This document shows positions 22,206-31,153 of a stretch of 64,000 bases of DNA, piece after piece. The stretch comes from an uncultured Siphonobacter sp. GTDB lineage: Bacteria > Bacteroidota > Bacteroidia > Cytophagales > Spirosomataceae. Numbering within the stretch: the stretch's first letter is position 1; each line of letters starts with the position of its first letter. Location: the NCBI GenBank assembly GCA_913775095.1, contig CAJYIW010000003.1, forward strand, positions 1 to 64,000, given 5' to 3'. Below the pieces are notes generated by a model. The model ran no database searches, was not told where the DNA came from, and saw only the letters and a program-made list of their open reading frames with translations. A program made the translations under genes and the position numbers.

Positions 22206-24470
22206 ATGGCTGAAGCTCTGAATCTGAAACGGCGGATTTTCCTACGCAGTATCCTGGTGTCGGCGGGGTTGCTGATCTTTAGTATTGCCATTGCGGTGCG
22301 TATTGCCTACGTACAGCAGGTGGAAGGACCAGAATGGAAAAGCCGGGCCGAGAACACGCGTTACCGCGTTATTCCCGCCTCCAGAGGTAATATTTTTTCG
22401 GATGATGGTAGTTTGCTGGTCACCTCGGTGCCCGAATATCGGGTGGGGATTGACCTCAGCGTGACCGTTCGCCATTCGGCCGATTCCGCTCATTTCTATA
22501 AAAACCTGGATTCCCTGACGATTCATCTGAGCCAGATGCTCAATGACTCCCCCGCGACCATTCGCAAGCGTATTCTCAATGCTCGCCGGAAGCTACTGGA
22601 TGTGATGGCCTATAACGAAGCTCAGACGGATACTTCCCTCTGGAAACAGGAACCCCGTTACCTTTCCATCAGCCCGAAGCATATTACCTACGAAAAGAAA
22701 AAATGGCTCTTTGAAAGTACGAAATGGGCCACCATCCGTAAGGCCACCAAAGAAGAAAAACTCCAGGACAAAGCTCTGAACCGTCGGGTATTCCGGTTTA
22801 AATGGATGCCGATGGACAGCGTCAAACTTTTCTCGACGGGTCTTAACTTCGAGCTCGTTCCGAACCGGGATAAGCCTTTCAGAAACACCGCGTCCCGCCT
22901 GCTTGGCAAGACGGATGACATCATTATCAAGGACCCGAACGCTCAGGGACTGGAGGTCATGCGGGGCGTCACGGGCATTGAGAAAAGCTTCGATAAAGTT
23001 TTATACGGACAGGAAGGGCACGGCTGGTTTGAAAACCTGCGTGGAAGCTGGCGACCCCTTAACGAATCGGAAGAACACCACCCCATCCCCGGTCTTGACC
23101 TGTATACGACCCTGAACATCAACATGCAGGATGTGACGGAAGCGGCCTTAATGAAAGCGGTGAAACATTACAAAGCCAAATACGGAACGGCCATTGTCAT
23201 GGATACCAAAACGGGTGAAATCAAGGCTATTGCCAATCTCCACCATACCAAAGACACGACGTATGTGGATGACCAGAATTTTGCGGTGAATTATCGAATT
23301 GCACCGGGCTCTACCTTCAAGCTGGCGACGATGATGGCCGTTTTTGAAGAAACGAACGTCTCGCCCAATGATATGGTCAGCACCACGGGACAATACCTGC
23401 ACCTGCACGATTCGAATAACATGGGCTACGGAGTCATTACCATTGCGGACGCCTTCATGCGTTCTTCCAACACCGGCATGGCTCGGGTTCTCGTGCAGCA
23501 TTTCTCGAATAAGCACGATAAGTTCATTGATTACCTCGAAAAGTTTCACCTGGCCGATAAACTGGGTTTTCAGGTGGAAGTAAGCAAGGGAAATGAGACC
23601 CCCGAATTCCACCGCATGGACCATCGGCTTTACAGCAAGAAGACTTTACCGACCATGTCGATTGGCGAAGAAATGCGGGTATCAGCTCTTCAAATGCTGG
23701 CTTTCTATAATGCCGTGGCTAACGATGGTTACTGGGTTCAGCCGATTGTCGTAAAGTCGGCTAAACGTGGCGATTTAGTGGAAATCGATTACACGAAAAC
23801 GCAACGCCGCGATACCGAACGGATCTGTTCCGAACGAACGCTGAAAATTGTGCGGCAAATGCTGGAAGGGGTGCTGGAAAGTTCCCACGGAACGGCCCGA
23901 AGCATCCGCAGTTCCAATTACCGCATTGCCGGAAAAACGGGAACTTCCAAGAAGTTTGACGGAAAGCTCAAGACGAACAAATATTACTCTTCCTTCATTG
24001 GCTATTTCCCCGCCGAAAATCCACGGTACACGATTCTGGTGGCTCTGGATGAACCCCATAATCCGGAAACCGGACTTTCAGCGTACGGAGGAACGGCAGC
24101 GGCTCCGGTATTTCGGGAAATTGCCGATAAAGTTCATGCTCTGGATGTACAGATGCACCGCACGCTTAGCGGGAAACCCGTATTTGCCAGTAAATGGCAG
24201 GAAGAACTGGGTAACTCCCACCCGAATGACGTACAGGCCATTGCCAGCAGTTTCCAGATCAAGACGAACGCCAGTGGCTGGGACGAAGCCCCCCGTGGCA
24301 GCACCAGACGGGTACCTAATCTGAAAGGAATGACCCTGCGGGACGCGTTATATGTCCTGGAAAACCGGGGGTATAAAGTTACGTACAGCGGTCGCGGACA
24401 CGTCGTAAGTCAGTCACTGGAACCCGGAACGGAACCCGCTGACCGACGAATCAATCTGGAACTTCATTAA
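22206..24470 (+). CDS. ftsI: Penicillin-binding protein FtsI with PASTA domain
   Basis: A 754-residue class B PBP for septal peptidoglycan cross-linking. TM helix at about 13-33, then a dimerisation domain, and the transpeptidase with SxxK (APGSTFK, S about 369), SxN (SSN, about 419) and KTG (GKTGTSKK, about 576). The final 60 residues form a single PASTA domain (VPNLKGMTLRDALYVLENRG). The gene follows ftsL by 26 nt. Unlike the usual order, murE does not follow; a strong terminator does. Confidence 0.95.
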   Translation: MAEALNLKRRIFLRSILVSAGLLIFSIAIAVRIAYVQQVEGPEWKSRAENTRYRVIPASRGNIFSDDGSLLVTSVPEYRVGIDLSVTVRHSADSAHFYKNLDSLTIHLSQMLNDSPATIRKRILNARRKLLDVMAYNEAQTDTSLWKQEPRYLSISPKHITYEKKKWLFESTKWATIRKATKEEKLQDKALNRRVFRFKWMPMDSVKLFSTGLNFELVPNRDKPFRNTASRLLGKTDDIIIKDPNAQGLEVMRGVTGIEKSFDKVLYGQEGHGWFENLRGSWRPLNESEEHHPIPGLDLYTTLNINMQDVTEAALMKAVKHYKAKYGTAIVMDTKTGEIKAIANLHHTKDTTYVDDQNFAVNYRIAPGSTFKLATMMAVFEETNVSPNDMVSTTGQYLHLHDSNNMGYGVITIADAFMRSSNTGMARVLVQHFSNKHDKFIDYLEKFHLADKLGFQVEVSKGNETPEFHRMDHRLYSKKTLPTMSIGEEMRVSALQMLAFYNAVANDGYWVQPIVVKSAKRGDLVEIDYTKTQRRDTERICSERTLKIVRQMLEGVLESSHGTARSIRSSNYRIAGKTGTSKKFDGKLKTNKYYSSFIGYFPAENPRYTILVALDEPHNPETGLSAYGGTAAAPVFREIADKVHALDVQMHRTLSGKPVFASKWQEELGNSHPNDVQAIASSFQIKTNASGWDEAPRGSTRRVPNLKGMTLRDALYVLENRGYKVTYSGRGHVVSQSLEPGTEPADRRINLELH

Positions 24471-24493
24471 TCGTTTATTGCCCTTTTTAATTC

Positions 24494-24527
24494 AAAAAGC
24501 TGCCAGCAGAAATGCTGGCAGCTTTTT
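24494..24527 (+). terminator. Intrinsic terminator after ftsI
   Basis: A 15-bp stem (24494-24508 with 24513-24527) closed by a GAAA tetraloop, with A and T runs at its ends. It begins about 23 nt after the ftsI stop codon and ends the rsmH-ftsL-ftsI unit. Confidence 0.93.
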
Positions 24528-24719
24528 GTTGGCTACTCTTCCTGAACACCCCTCCGTTTTTTAGTCCTGCTCTACTCACGGAATTTTTACTTTCATCCCT
24601 CTTCCTAGAGGCTCCCTCTTACTCGTAACCACTAACTAACAATAGTTAAATAAGTATTAATACTCAGTTAACAAATAATACCTTAGGTCAGGTTTGTTCA
24701 CCCAACTCAGTCCTGATCT

Positions 24720-26213
24720 ATGGTTATCCGTACCTGTTTACTTGCCCTGGCTCCCACGGTGCTGTTTGCTCAGGGAATTCTCAGAGATTCTGAAACGTAC
24801 GAAGCTTCCACTCAATTCTTTGCTACGGTTCACACGCCATTCTGGATGCAGGCCCGCCAGTACGGGGTAATAGCGGAAAGAGGCCCTTTCTTACACACGA
24901 CACTGGCTCTTTCCTCCGATTATCAGATCCCGAGCAAAACCCGGCCTTACCTGAAAGCGAAAGCTCTGGACTGGGGGTATGCTTTTGAAGTGAGCGAAAA
25001 TGCGGGAGCCACGAATCAGCTTCTTCTGCCCCAGTCTTTTGTAAAGGTGAAATACCGGGTTCTGGAGTTATCCGCGGGGAAACGCCGGGAACTTACAGGC
25101 ATTGCTGATTCTACGCTGGGAATGGGACCTTACAGTGGATCGGGTAACGCCATGTCTATTCCTAAAATTCAATTGGCACTCAGAACATGGACTCGCCTGT
25201 TCACCCCCCATCTGGCCATCCGGGCCAGCCTGGCTCATGGATGGCTTGAAGATCCCCGAGCCTTCGTCCGTCATGCGTACCTGCATCAGAAAACGATCTA
25301 CCTTCGAATCGGCAAGCCGAAGGCACCCGTGCTGGGTTTCGTCGGAATGAATCATCAGGTACAATGGGCCGGACGTACCTTCGGACCCGTTGAGCCAAAA
25401 GAGTATTTTCAGCCCGACGGAAGCCTGCCCCACGATGCCGCTGCCCTGGTTAGCGTGGTAACGGGGAAACGCGGGTTTGGGAAAAACTATAATCTCTACG
25501 ACAACCGGGAGCGGGTAGGTAACCATCTCGGCAGCGTTGATCTGGCTTTGCAGATGCAGTCGGATGACCGAACTATTCTGATGTATCGACAACAACCCTA
25601 TGAAATGCCCTCTTTACTTCAGCTGGCTAACCTTCGGGACGGACTGATGGGGATCAGTGTACACAATAATGCAGCCGATTATTCCAGTACGGGCATTCGG
25701 ACAATTGTTTTTGAATACTTATCCACGCAGGATCAGGGACGCAAGGGTCCCCTCTGGGGAACGGGCCCTGTCTGGCAGGAACAATATTTCAATCATTTGC
25801 AGTATCGGCAGGGCTGGTCCTATCGCGGCAGGACGATCGGGGTTCCCTTTATTACTCCTTCGAAAACTTCCACCCACTTTACCAATGATAACCTGTTAAC
25901 CGTTTTTCATCTTGGTATCGAAGCTTTTCTGTTCGGCCGGTGGGAACTAAACGGACGACTCTCGCATGTTACCTCACGGGGAACACCCGATCAGATCTAT
26001 GAGCTTCCGAAACAACAGGTTAGTTTTCTGATTGAAGCGAAACGCTCCCTCTGGTTTTTGAAAGGGTCTGAATTTCGCGGTACGCTGGCAGGAGATGCGG
26101 GAAACCTGTACCCAAAATCCGTGGCGGTTTCGGTAGGACTCACCAAGCGTTGGGGATTTGTGAATGAAAATGTGTCGGAGATAACCCGGTATCGCCTGAA
26201 ATACAGCCCATAA
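24720..26213 (+). CDS. Wzi-like capsule assembly outer-membrane protein
   Basis: A 497-residue protein with a signal peptide (cleavage after LFAQ, about residue 18) and a beta-rich sequence throughout. The HTPFWMQARQYG opening and the FVGMNHQVQWAGRTFGP segment are typical of Bacteroidota Wzi-family proteins. Wzi is an outer-membrane beta-barrel that holds capsular polysaccharide on the surface. No other capsule genes are nearby, so the role here is uncertain. The gene stands alone between two terminators. Confidence 0.82.
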   Translation: MVIRTCLLALAPTVLFAQGILRDSETYEASTQFFATVHTPFWMQARQYGVIAERGPFLHTTLALSSDYQIPSKTRPYLKAKALDWGYAFEVSENAGATNQLLLPQSFVKVKYRVLELSAGKRRELTGIADSTLGMGPYSGSGNAMSIPKIQLALRTWTRLFTPHLAIRASLAHGWLEDPRAFVRHAYLHQKTIYLRIGKPKAPVLGFVGMNHQVQWAGRTFGPVEPKEYFQPDGSLPHDAAALVSVVTGKRGFGKNYNLYDNRERVGNHLGSVDLALQMQSDDRTILMYRQQPYEMPSLLQLANLRDGLMGISVHNNAADYSSTGIRTIVFEYLSTQDQGRKGPLWGTGPVWQEQYFNHLQYRQGWSYRGRTIGVPFITPSKTSTHFTNDNLLTVFHLGIEAFLFGRWELNGRLSHVTSRGTPDQIYELPKQQVSFLIEAKRSLWFLKGSEFRGTLAGDAGNLYPKSVAVSVGLTKRWGFVNENVSEITRYRLKYSP

Positions 26214-26254
26214 AAAAGTCGGCTTCACGTAAGATACGTGAAGCCGACTTTTTT
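26212..26254. terminator. Bidirectional terminator
   Basis: A 19-bp stem (26212-26230 with 26236-26254) around a 5-nt loop, bounded by A and T runs, between convergent genes. It overlaps the last base of the Wzi-like gene's stop codon. Confidence 0.95.
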
Positions 26255-26266
26255 ATTACTATTACC

Positions 26267-28150
26267 TTACTCAGATAATTCCATCCAGCGAAATTCCTTT
26301 TCTTCCAACAGTACATTGAGTTCTTCAATTTCCTTGGACCAAAGCGTAATTTGCTGATAATCGGCTTCTCCCGAGTTCATTTGTTCCGTCAACACCGCTC
26401 GCTTATTTTCCAGTTCAGGAATTTCCTTTTCCAGCGTTTCCAGTTCTTTCTGTTCCTTATAGCTGAGCTTACGTTTACTGGTTACCGGAGCTACGGGAGC
26501 TGCGTCCGCTTTAGGTGCCTCCACTTTGGAGACTTCCGGCCTGGGCTTGCTGACTTCCGCCGTAGACGGATTACTTAAGGACTCGCGGTAATCGGTGTAG
26601 TTACCCGGGAAGTCTTTGATTTGGCCCTCCCCTTCAAACACGAACAGGTGCTCCACCAGCCGGTCCATGAAATACCGATCGTGAGAAACCAGCACAATAC
26701 AACCCGAGAATTGCAACAGGTAATCCTCCAGCACATTCAGGGTTTGAATGTCCAGATCATTCGTTGGCTCATCCAGAATCAGGAAGTTCGGGTTTTTGAT
26801 CAATACCTGCAGTAACTGTAAACGTCGTTTTTCGCCACCGGACAATTTCTCCACATCCGTGTATTGCCGCTTGGGTTCAAACAGGAAATGCTGTAAAAAC
26901 TGGCTGGCCGTAATGGTTTCGCCCGAACCGAGCGTTACCACTTCGGCAATGTCTTTCACCACATCAATGACCCGCTGTCCGGGCCGGAAGGTAGGCTCGG
27001 TTTGAGTATAGTACCCAAAGCGAACCGTTTCACCCACACTGATTGCTCCGGAATCCGCCTGTTGTTCTCCCGTCAGAATATCCAGAAAAGTAGATTTGCC
27101 GACGCCGTTTTTCCCCACAATGCCAATCCGTTCCCGGCGACGGAACACGTACTCGAAATCTTCAACGATTTTCTGTTCGCCAAACGATTTTCTGATGTGT
27201 TCCAGCTCGATGATTTTACTACCCAGCCGGGCCATCCCAATATTCAACTCCACATTTGACTCCCGGCGACCCTGACTGGCCTTATCCTGTAAATCATAAA
27301 AGGCGTCAATTCGATACTGAGCTTTCGTCCCGCGGGCTTTCGGTTGCCGACGCATCCATTCCAGCTCTTTGCGAAGCAGGTTCTGAGCCTTATCTACGCT
27401 GGAAGCCTCTGAAGCATAACGCTCCGACTGACGTTCCAGAAAGTAGGAATAATTGCCTTTATAACGATAAATGGAACCGTCCGCCAGTTCCAGGATTTCG
27501 GTACAAACCCGATCCAGAAAGTAGCGATCGTGCGTGACGAGCAAAAGCGTGGTGTTAGCAGTACCGAGGTAGTTTTCCAGCCACTCAATCGCTTCCAGAT
27601 CCAGGTGGTTGGTAGGCTCATCGAGGATGAGTAAATCGGGTTCATCCAGCAATACTTTTGCCAGAGCCACGCGTTTACGCTGACCTCCTGAAAGCTGACC
27701 CACCAGTTTGGTAAAGTTCGACTCGGCAACGCCCAATCGGCCTAATACCTGTTTCACTTTCGACTCATAATCCCAGGCTTTCTGCGTTTCCATCTGTTCA
27801 GTAGCGTCGGCTATTTCGTCGTCACTACCGTCGATCAGAGCCTTTTCGTACGTACGAATGGCCTGTAACAAAGGACTCTCTCCCAGAAAAAGAATATCCA
27901 GTACGGTCTGATTTTCGTCCAGATCCGGGTTCTGGCTCAGGTATCCCAGTCGTATTTCCCGGCGTAAACTGATCGTTCCTTCTTCAGCGGACTGAATACC
28001 GGCCAGCACATCCATCAGCGACGTTTTACCCGTTCCGTTCCGGCCTACCAGAGCTACTTTGTCGCCTTTACTTAACCCGAACGTTATATTTCTAAACAGC
28101 CATCGTTCTCCCGTAGATTTCGAGAGATTTTCGGCGGATAAATAATTCAT
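26267..28150 (-). CDS. ABC-F family ATPase (Uup-like)
   Basis: A 627-residue cytoplasmic protein with two ABC domains and no TM segment. Walker A motifs are GRNGTGKTS (near 37) and GKNGVGKST (near 345); both LSGGxxRR signatures and DEPTNHLD/DEPTNDLD Walker B motifs are present. A charged linker lies between the domains and a coiled-coil tail (about 545-620) at the C-terminus, as in Uup. ABC-F proteins act on ribosomes; the exact subclass is not fixed. Its ATG overlaps the last base of the aroC stop codon, so it is translationally coupled to aroC. Confidence 0.93.
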   Translation of the reverse strand: MNYLSAENLSKSTGERWLFRNITFGLSKGDKVALVGRNGTGKTSLMDVLAGIQSAEEGTISLRREIRLGYLSQNPDLDENQTVLDILFLGESPLLQAIRTYEKALIDGSDDEIADATEQMETQKAWDYESKVKQVLGRLGVAESNFTKLVGQLSGGQRKRVALAKVLLDEPDLLILDEPTNHLDLEAIEWLENYLGTANTTLLLVTHDRYFLDRVCTEILELADGSIYRYKGNYSYFLERQSERYASEASSVDKAQNLLRKELEWMRRQPKARGTKAQYRIDAFYDLQDKASQGRRESNVELNIGMARLGSKIIELEHIRKSFGEQKIVEDFEYVFRRRERIGIVGKNGVGKSTFLDILTGEQQADSGAISVGETVRFGYYTQTEPTFRPGQRVIDVVKDIAEVVTLGSGETITASQFLQHFLFEPKRQYTDVEKLSGGEKRRLQLLQVLIKNPNFLILDEPTNDLDIQTLNVLEDYLLQFSGCIVLVSHDRYFMDRLVEHLFVFEGEGQIKDFPGNYTDYRESLSNPSTAEVSKPRPEVSKVEAPKADAAPVAPVTSKRKLSYKEQKELETLEKEIPELENKRAVLTEQMNSGEADYQQITLWSKEIEELNVLLEEKEFRWMELSE

Positions 28151-29232
28151 TAGTTAACCCTCCTAGCCTGATTCAACAAATAAAAATCCACCAGTACCAA
28201 AGCGGCCATGGCTTCTACAATGGGTACGGCCCGCGGCACTACGCAGGGATCATGACGGCCTTTGCCGGAAACCGTTGCTGCGTTTCCGTGTAAATCAACC
28301 GATTCCTGATCCTGCATGATGGTCGCTACGGGCTTGAAAGCAACCCGGAAATAAATGTCTTCTCCGTTAGAAATGCCCCCCTGAATTCCTCCCGAGAGGT
28401 TCGTCCGCGTGCGAACTTTCCTCGCTTCATCCGTATAATAGGCGTCATTATGCTCGGAACCGTATAACTCCACCCCGGCAAAACCAGAGCCGTATTCAAA
28501 GCCTTTAACGGCATTGATGGATAACATGGCCTTTCCGAGTTCAGCGTGTAACTTGTCGAATACGGGCTCGCCCAAGCCCACGGGAACACCCGTACACACG
28601 CATTCCACTACACCACCGATGCTATCGCCTTTTTTACGGGTTTCATCAATGTAGCTGAACATCTGCTGGGCCATTTCGGGATCCGGACAACGCACGGCGT
28701 TTTCTTCCGCCAGGGCCAGGTTTAATTCCTGATACGGTTTTTCCAGCTTTAGCTTACCCACCTGTGAAACGTAAGCCTGAATGCTGACGCCCAGGTCTTT
28801 TAACACCAGTTTAGCCAGAGCTCCGGCGGCTACGCGAGCGGCCGTTTCGCGGGCAGAAGAGCGACCGCCGCCGCGATAATCCCGAAACCCGTATTTAGTG
28901 GTGTAGGTATAATCGGCGTGGGAAGGACGAAATTGCTCAGAGATGTGACTGTAGTCTTTCGAACGCTGATCCTCGTTGGGAATCACCAGAGCGATGGGCG
29001 TGCCCGTCGTTTTTCCTTCAAAAATGCCGGACAGCACCTGAAACTCATCCGCTTCACGTCGCTGAGTAGTGATCCGTGACTGTCCGGGCTTCCGACGATC
29101 CAGCTCCTGCTGAATAAAGGTTTCATCAAAGGTAATTCCCGCCGGGCATCCGTCAATCACTACGCCAATTGCCTTTCCGTGCGATTCCCCAAAGGTGCTG
29201 ATTTTGAATAATGTACCGTATGTACTAGACAT
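28150..29232 (-). CDS. aroC: Chorismate synthase
   Basis: A 360-residue enzyme that makes chorismate from 5-enolpyruvylshikimate 3-phosphate using reduced FMN. Family motifs are the N-terminal [34 protein letters not shown] in the middle and the C-terminal [13 protein letters not shown]. Length is standard. It is upstream of and coupled to the ABC-F gene. BatD lies 89 nt upstream on the same strand. Confidence 0.97.
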   Translation of the reverse strand: MSSTYGTLFKISTFGESHGKAIGVVIDGCPAGITFDETFIQQELDRRKPGQSRITTQRREADEFQVLSGIFEGKTTGTPIALVIPNEDQRSKDYSHISEQFRPSHADYTYTTKYGFRDYRGGGRSSARETAARVAAGALAKLVLKDLGVSIQAYVSQVGKLKLEKPYQELNLALAEENAVRCPDPEMAQQMFSYIDETRKKGDSIGGVVECVCTGVPVGLGEPVFDKLHAELGKAMLSINAVKGFEYGSGFAGVELYGSEHNDAYYTDEARKVRTRTNLSGGIQGGISNGEDIYFRVAFKPVATIMQDQESVDLHGNAATVSGKGRHDPCVVPRAVPIVEAMAALVLVDFYLLNQARRVN

Positions 29233-29321
29233 AAATCCTGATAGTTGATTCGTACCTGCTCAGGCAGATACTTATGAATACAGAGCCGAACCATTACGGC
29301 TCCTGAATATGAACACTGAGG

Positions 29322-30731
29322 TTACCCTCGCTTACTTCGAACGAAAATATAGGCCATTCCTAAAACCATGATGGCCAGTAACCCATTAGCTAAACTCAAA
29401 ATGGTGCCCTGGACGTTCACGAAGGGTTTGGAGCTGTCTACGCTTTCCAGATTGGCAAAAATAGACCCGGCATTACCGTCGGCATCGGCGTTGGTAACCT
29501 TTTCCCCCTGAGATTTTAGTACGAGCCCTGATTTCCAGTTTTGATAACTCCGGGAACGAGGATTGAAAAATATCCAGCGAAAATACGTGCTTAACGGGAA
29601 GTTTCCGGCCTGTTTAGGAATGATCTGGAAGGTAAATGTTTTTTCACCGCTCACCCGGCCCCTCCGCCGTACCACGGATTGTTGAATGACCGGCGGATAA
29701 AAGTCGAAGAACGCGTCATTTTCGGGCGTTGGAACCAGAATAGGCGTCAGGTTACCCGTACCGCTGATGGTGATTTTATACTGAACGCTTTTTCCCGTCT
29801 GAATAACCCGGGCACTGAGCTGATCTTTTACGGTGTACTCTCCGGTAACGGCCTGATTTTGCTGCGGGTCTTTAGGCAGAGCCATCGGCTGAACGGAAAT
29901 GGGCTTACTAGAAAACGTAAGAAAATCCTGTTTTACCGATTTTTCATTCTTTACACTCATTTTCAGACTAACCGAAGGAAACTGAATCCGTTCGGTGTTC
30001 AAAGGAAAGTACACGGCCTGAAACAGGCGGTACTCAGTGTACTTCCGTCCATTGACCGACGTTTCGAAAATCTGGGGTTCGCCGCGAATGCCAAAATTCT
30101 CCTCCCAGCAGTTGGCCGGGCGAATTTGCTTGAGAATGGCCCCTAACTGTAAATTAAGGGCGTAAAAATCCATTTCCAGCGGGTTATCGTCCGCAACAAA
30201 AAATCCCAGACTCAGGTTAAATCCTTCGCCCGTATACACTTGGCTGCGGTTGGTACTCAGGAGCAGGAAAGCGGCCGCTTTGGCATCGGCAGGCGTCGGT
30301 TCAAAGGCCACTTCTTCCTCTTCCGGTTCTGCCTCTTTGGCAACGCCATCGGTCACAATGACAATTCCACCCATGGATTGTACGGTCTGCCCATTCACAT
30401 TCATGGTGAAAGGCGTGACAACATAATTTCCAGTTTGATTTGGAATATAATTTTGAGTGATTCGTTGTACTATTTCAGAGCGGTTGCCCACCGTCGTTGT
30501 CGAAGTGGTCGTAGTAGTGCCTCTGCGACTCATACCGATGATATCCGGGAAGCGATCGTACTCGCGTTGTTCACTGCCGGTAATCACTACTGAGATCGTG
30601 TAGGGCTTGCCTAAAGGCACAGAAGAGGCCCCTAATTCAATGCGAATATTGTTTTGTTGGGCAAAAACAAAAATTCTTGAAAAAGAACAATAAAAAAGTA
30701 ATATAATTAAATATATTTGTCGAGGCTTCAT
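29322..30731 (-). CDS. batD: BatD family protein
   Basis: A 469-residue protein with a signal peptide (cleavage after FVFAQ), a large beta-rich extracytoplasmic part and one C-terminal TM helix (about 447-465) followed by RSKRG. The N-terminal IRIELGASSVPLGKPYTISV and the PDIIG...RGTTTTTS region fit the Bacteroidota BatD/oxygen-tolerance family. BatD usually sits with batA-C, which are not here, so this may be a stand-alone paralogue. The ATG is 5 nt after a TATCTTTG promoter element. Confidence 0.82.
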   Translation of the reverse strand: MKPRQIYLIILLFYCSFSRIFVFAQQNNIRIELGASSVPLGKPYTISVVITGSEQREYDRFPDIIGMSRRGTTTTTSTTTVGNRSEIVQRITQNYIPNQTGNYVVTPFTMNVNGQTVQSMGGIVIVTDGVAKEAEPEEEEVAFEPTPADAKAAAFLLLSTNRSQVYTGEGFNLSLGFFVADDNPLEMDFYALNLQLGAILKQIRPANCWEENFGIRGEPQIFETSVNGRKYTEYRLFQAVYFPLNTERIQFPSVSLKMSVKNEKSVKQDFLTFSSKPISVQPMALPKDPQQNQAVTGEYTVKDQLSARVIQTGKSVQYKITISGTGNLTPILVPTPENDAFFDFYPPVIQQSVVRRRGRVSGEKTFTFQIIPKQAGNFPLSTYFRWIFFNPRSRSYQNWKSGLVLKSQGEKVTNADADGNAGSIFANLESVDSSKPFVNVQGTILSLANGLLAIMVLGMAYIFVRSKRG

Positions 30732-30736
30732 CGTTA

Positions 30737-30744
30737 CAAAGATA
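30737..30744 (-). promoter_or_regulatory. Bacteroidota -7 element (TATCTTTG) of batD
   Basis: CAAAGATA on the plus strand is TATCTTTG on the minus strand, ending 5 nt before the batD ATG. This is the third case in the window where a -7 element abuts the start codon, again implying a leaderless mRNA. Confidence 0.6.
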
Positions 30745-30801
30745 CGCCTTAAACCTTTGACTTAATTGTCATTGATTTAAACCTTAAACCAGCATCAAGT
30801 C

Positions 30802-31029
30802 ATGTCCATTACCGTCCTTGAATATATCAAAATCATTCTCCAGAAAGTCAGCTTCGACGCAAAGCTGTTTGAAAAAGAACTCCGCAAAGCCTTACGCCAG
30901 CTCATCCCGGCCCAGGTGAAAGAACTCAAACAGTGGTGCTATTCCCTGTTTGGAAAAATATACTATCGCATATTACGCCGCTGTTTCGCTACGGTCCGTT
31001 TCCGTCGCTTACGCCTCGCTCAAGAATAG
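30802..31029 (+). CDS. Small basic protein of unknown function
   Basis: A 75-residue predicted protein, no recognised family. The N-terminal 50 residues look like an amphipathic helical protein (EYIKIILQKVSFDAKLFEKE-type), with a central WC and a strongly basic C-terminus (RILRR, RFRRLR). It has its own space between divergent batD and convergent pyrC and is followed within 25 nt by a perfect terminator, which supports a real gene. No signal peptide. RNA or membrane binding is possible from charge only. Confidence 0.6.
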   Translation: MSITVLEYIKIILQKVSFDAKLFEKELRKALRQLIPAQVKELKQWCYSLFGKIYYRILRRCFATVRFRRLRLAQE

Positions 31030-31053
31030 TTTGTGATGATTTTAGGGATGCCC

Positions 31054-31085
31054 AAATCCTCACCGGAATTCCGGTGAGGATTTTT
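31054..31085 (+). terminator. Intrinsic terminator after the small basic gene
   Basis: A 30-bp perfect inverted repeat (31054-31083; core CCTCACCGGAATTCCGGTGAGG) ends in TTTTT. It is 25 nt downstream of the 75-residue reading frame. Confidence 0.9.
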
Positions 31086-31153
31086 GTTACCTGGGTAACG
31101 TATTTATATTCAGGATCTTGCAGAATATCATCCCGGCTGATTGCTAATTCGAA

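Noticed and set aside
29283-29302. Terminator between batD and aroC (GAGCCG/CGGCTC)
   Set aside because: Six base pairs without a T run; too weak to list as a terminator.
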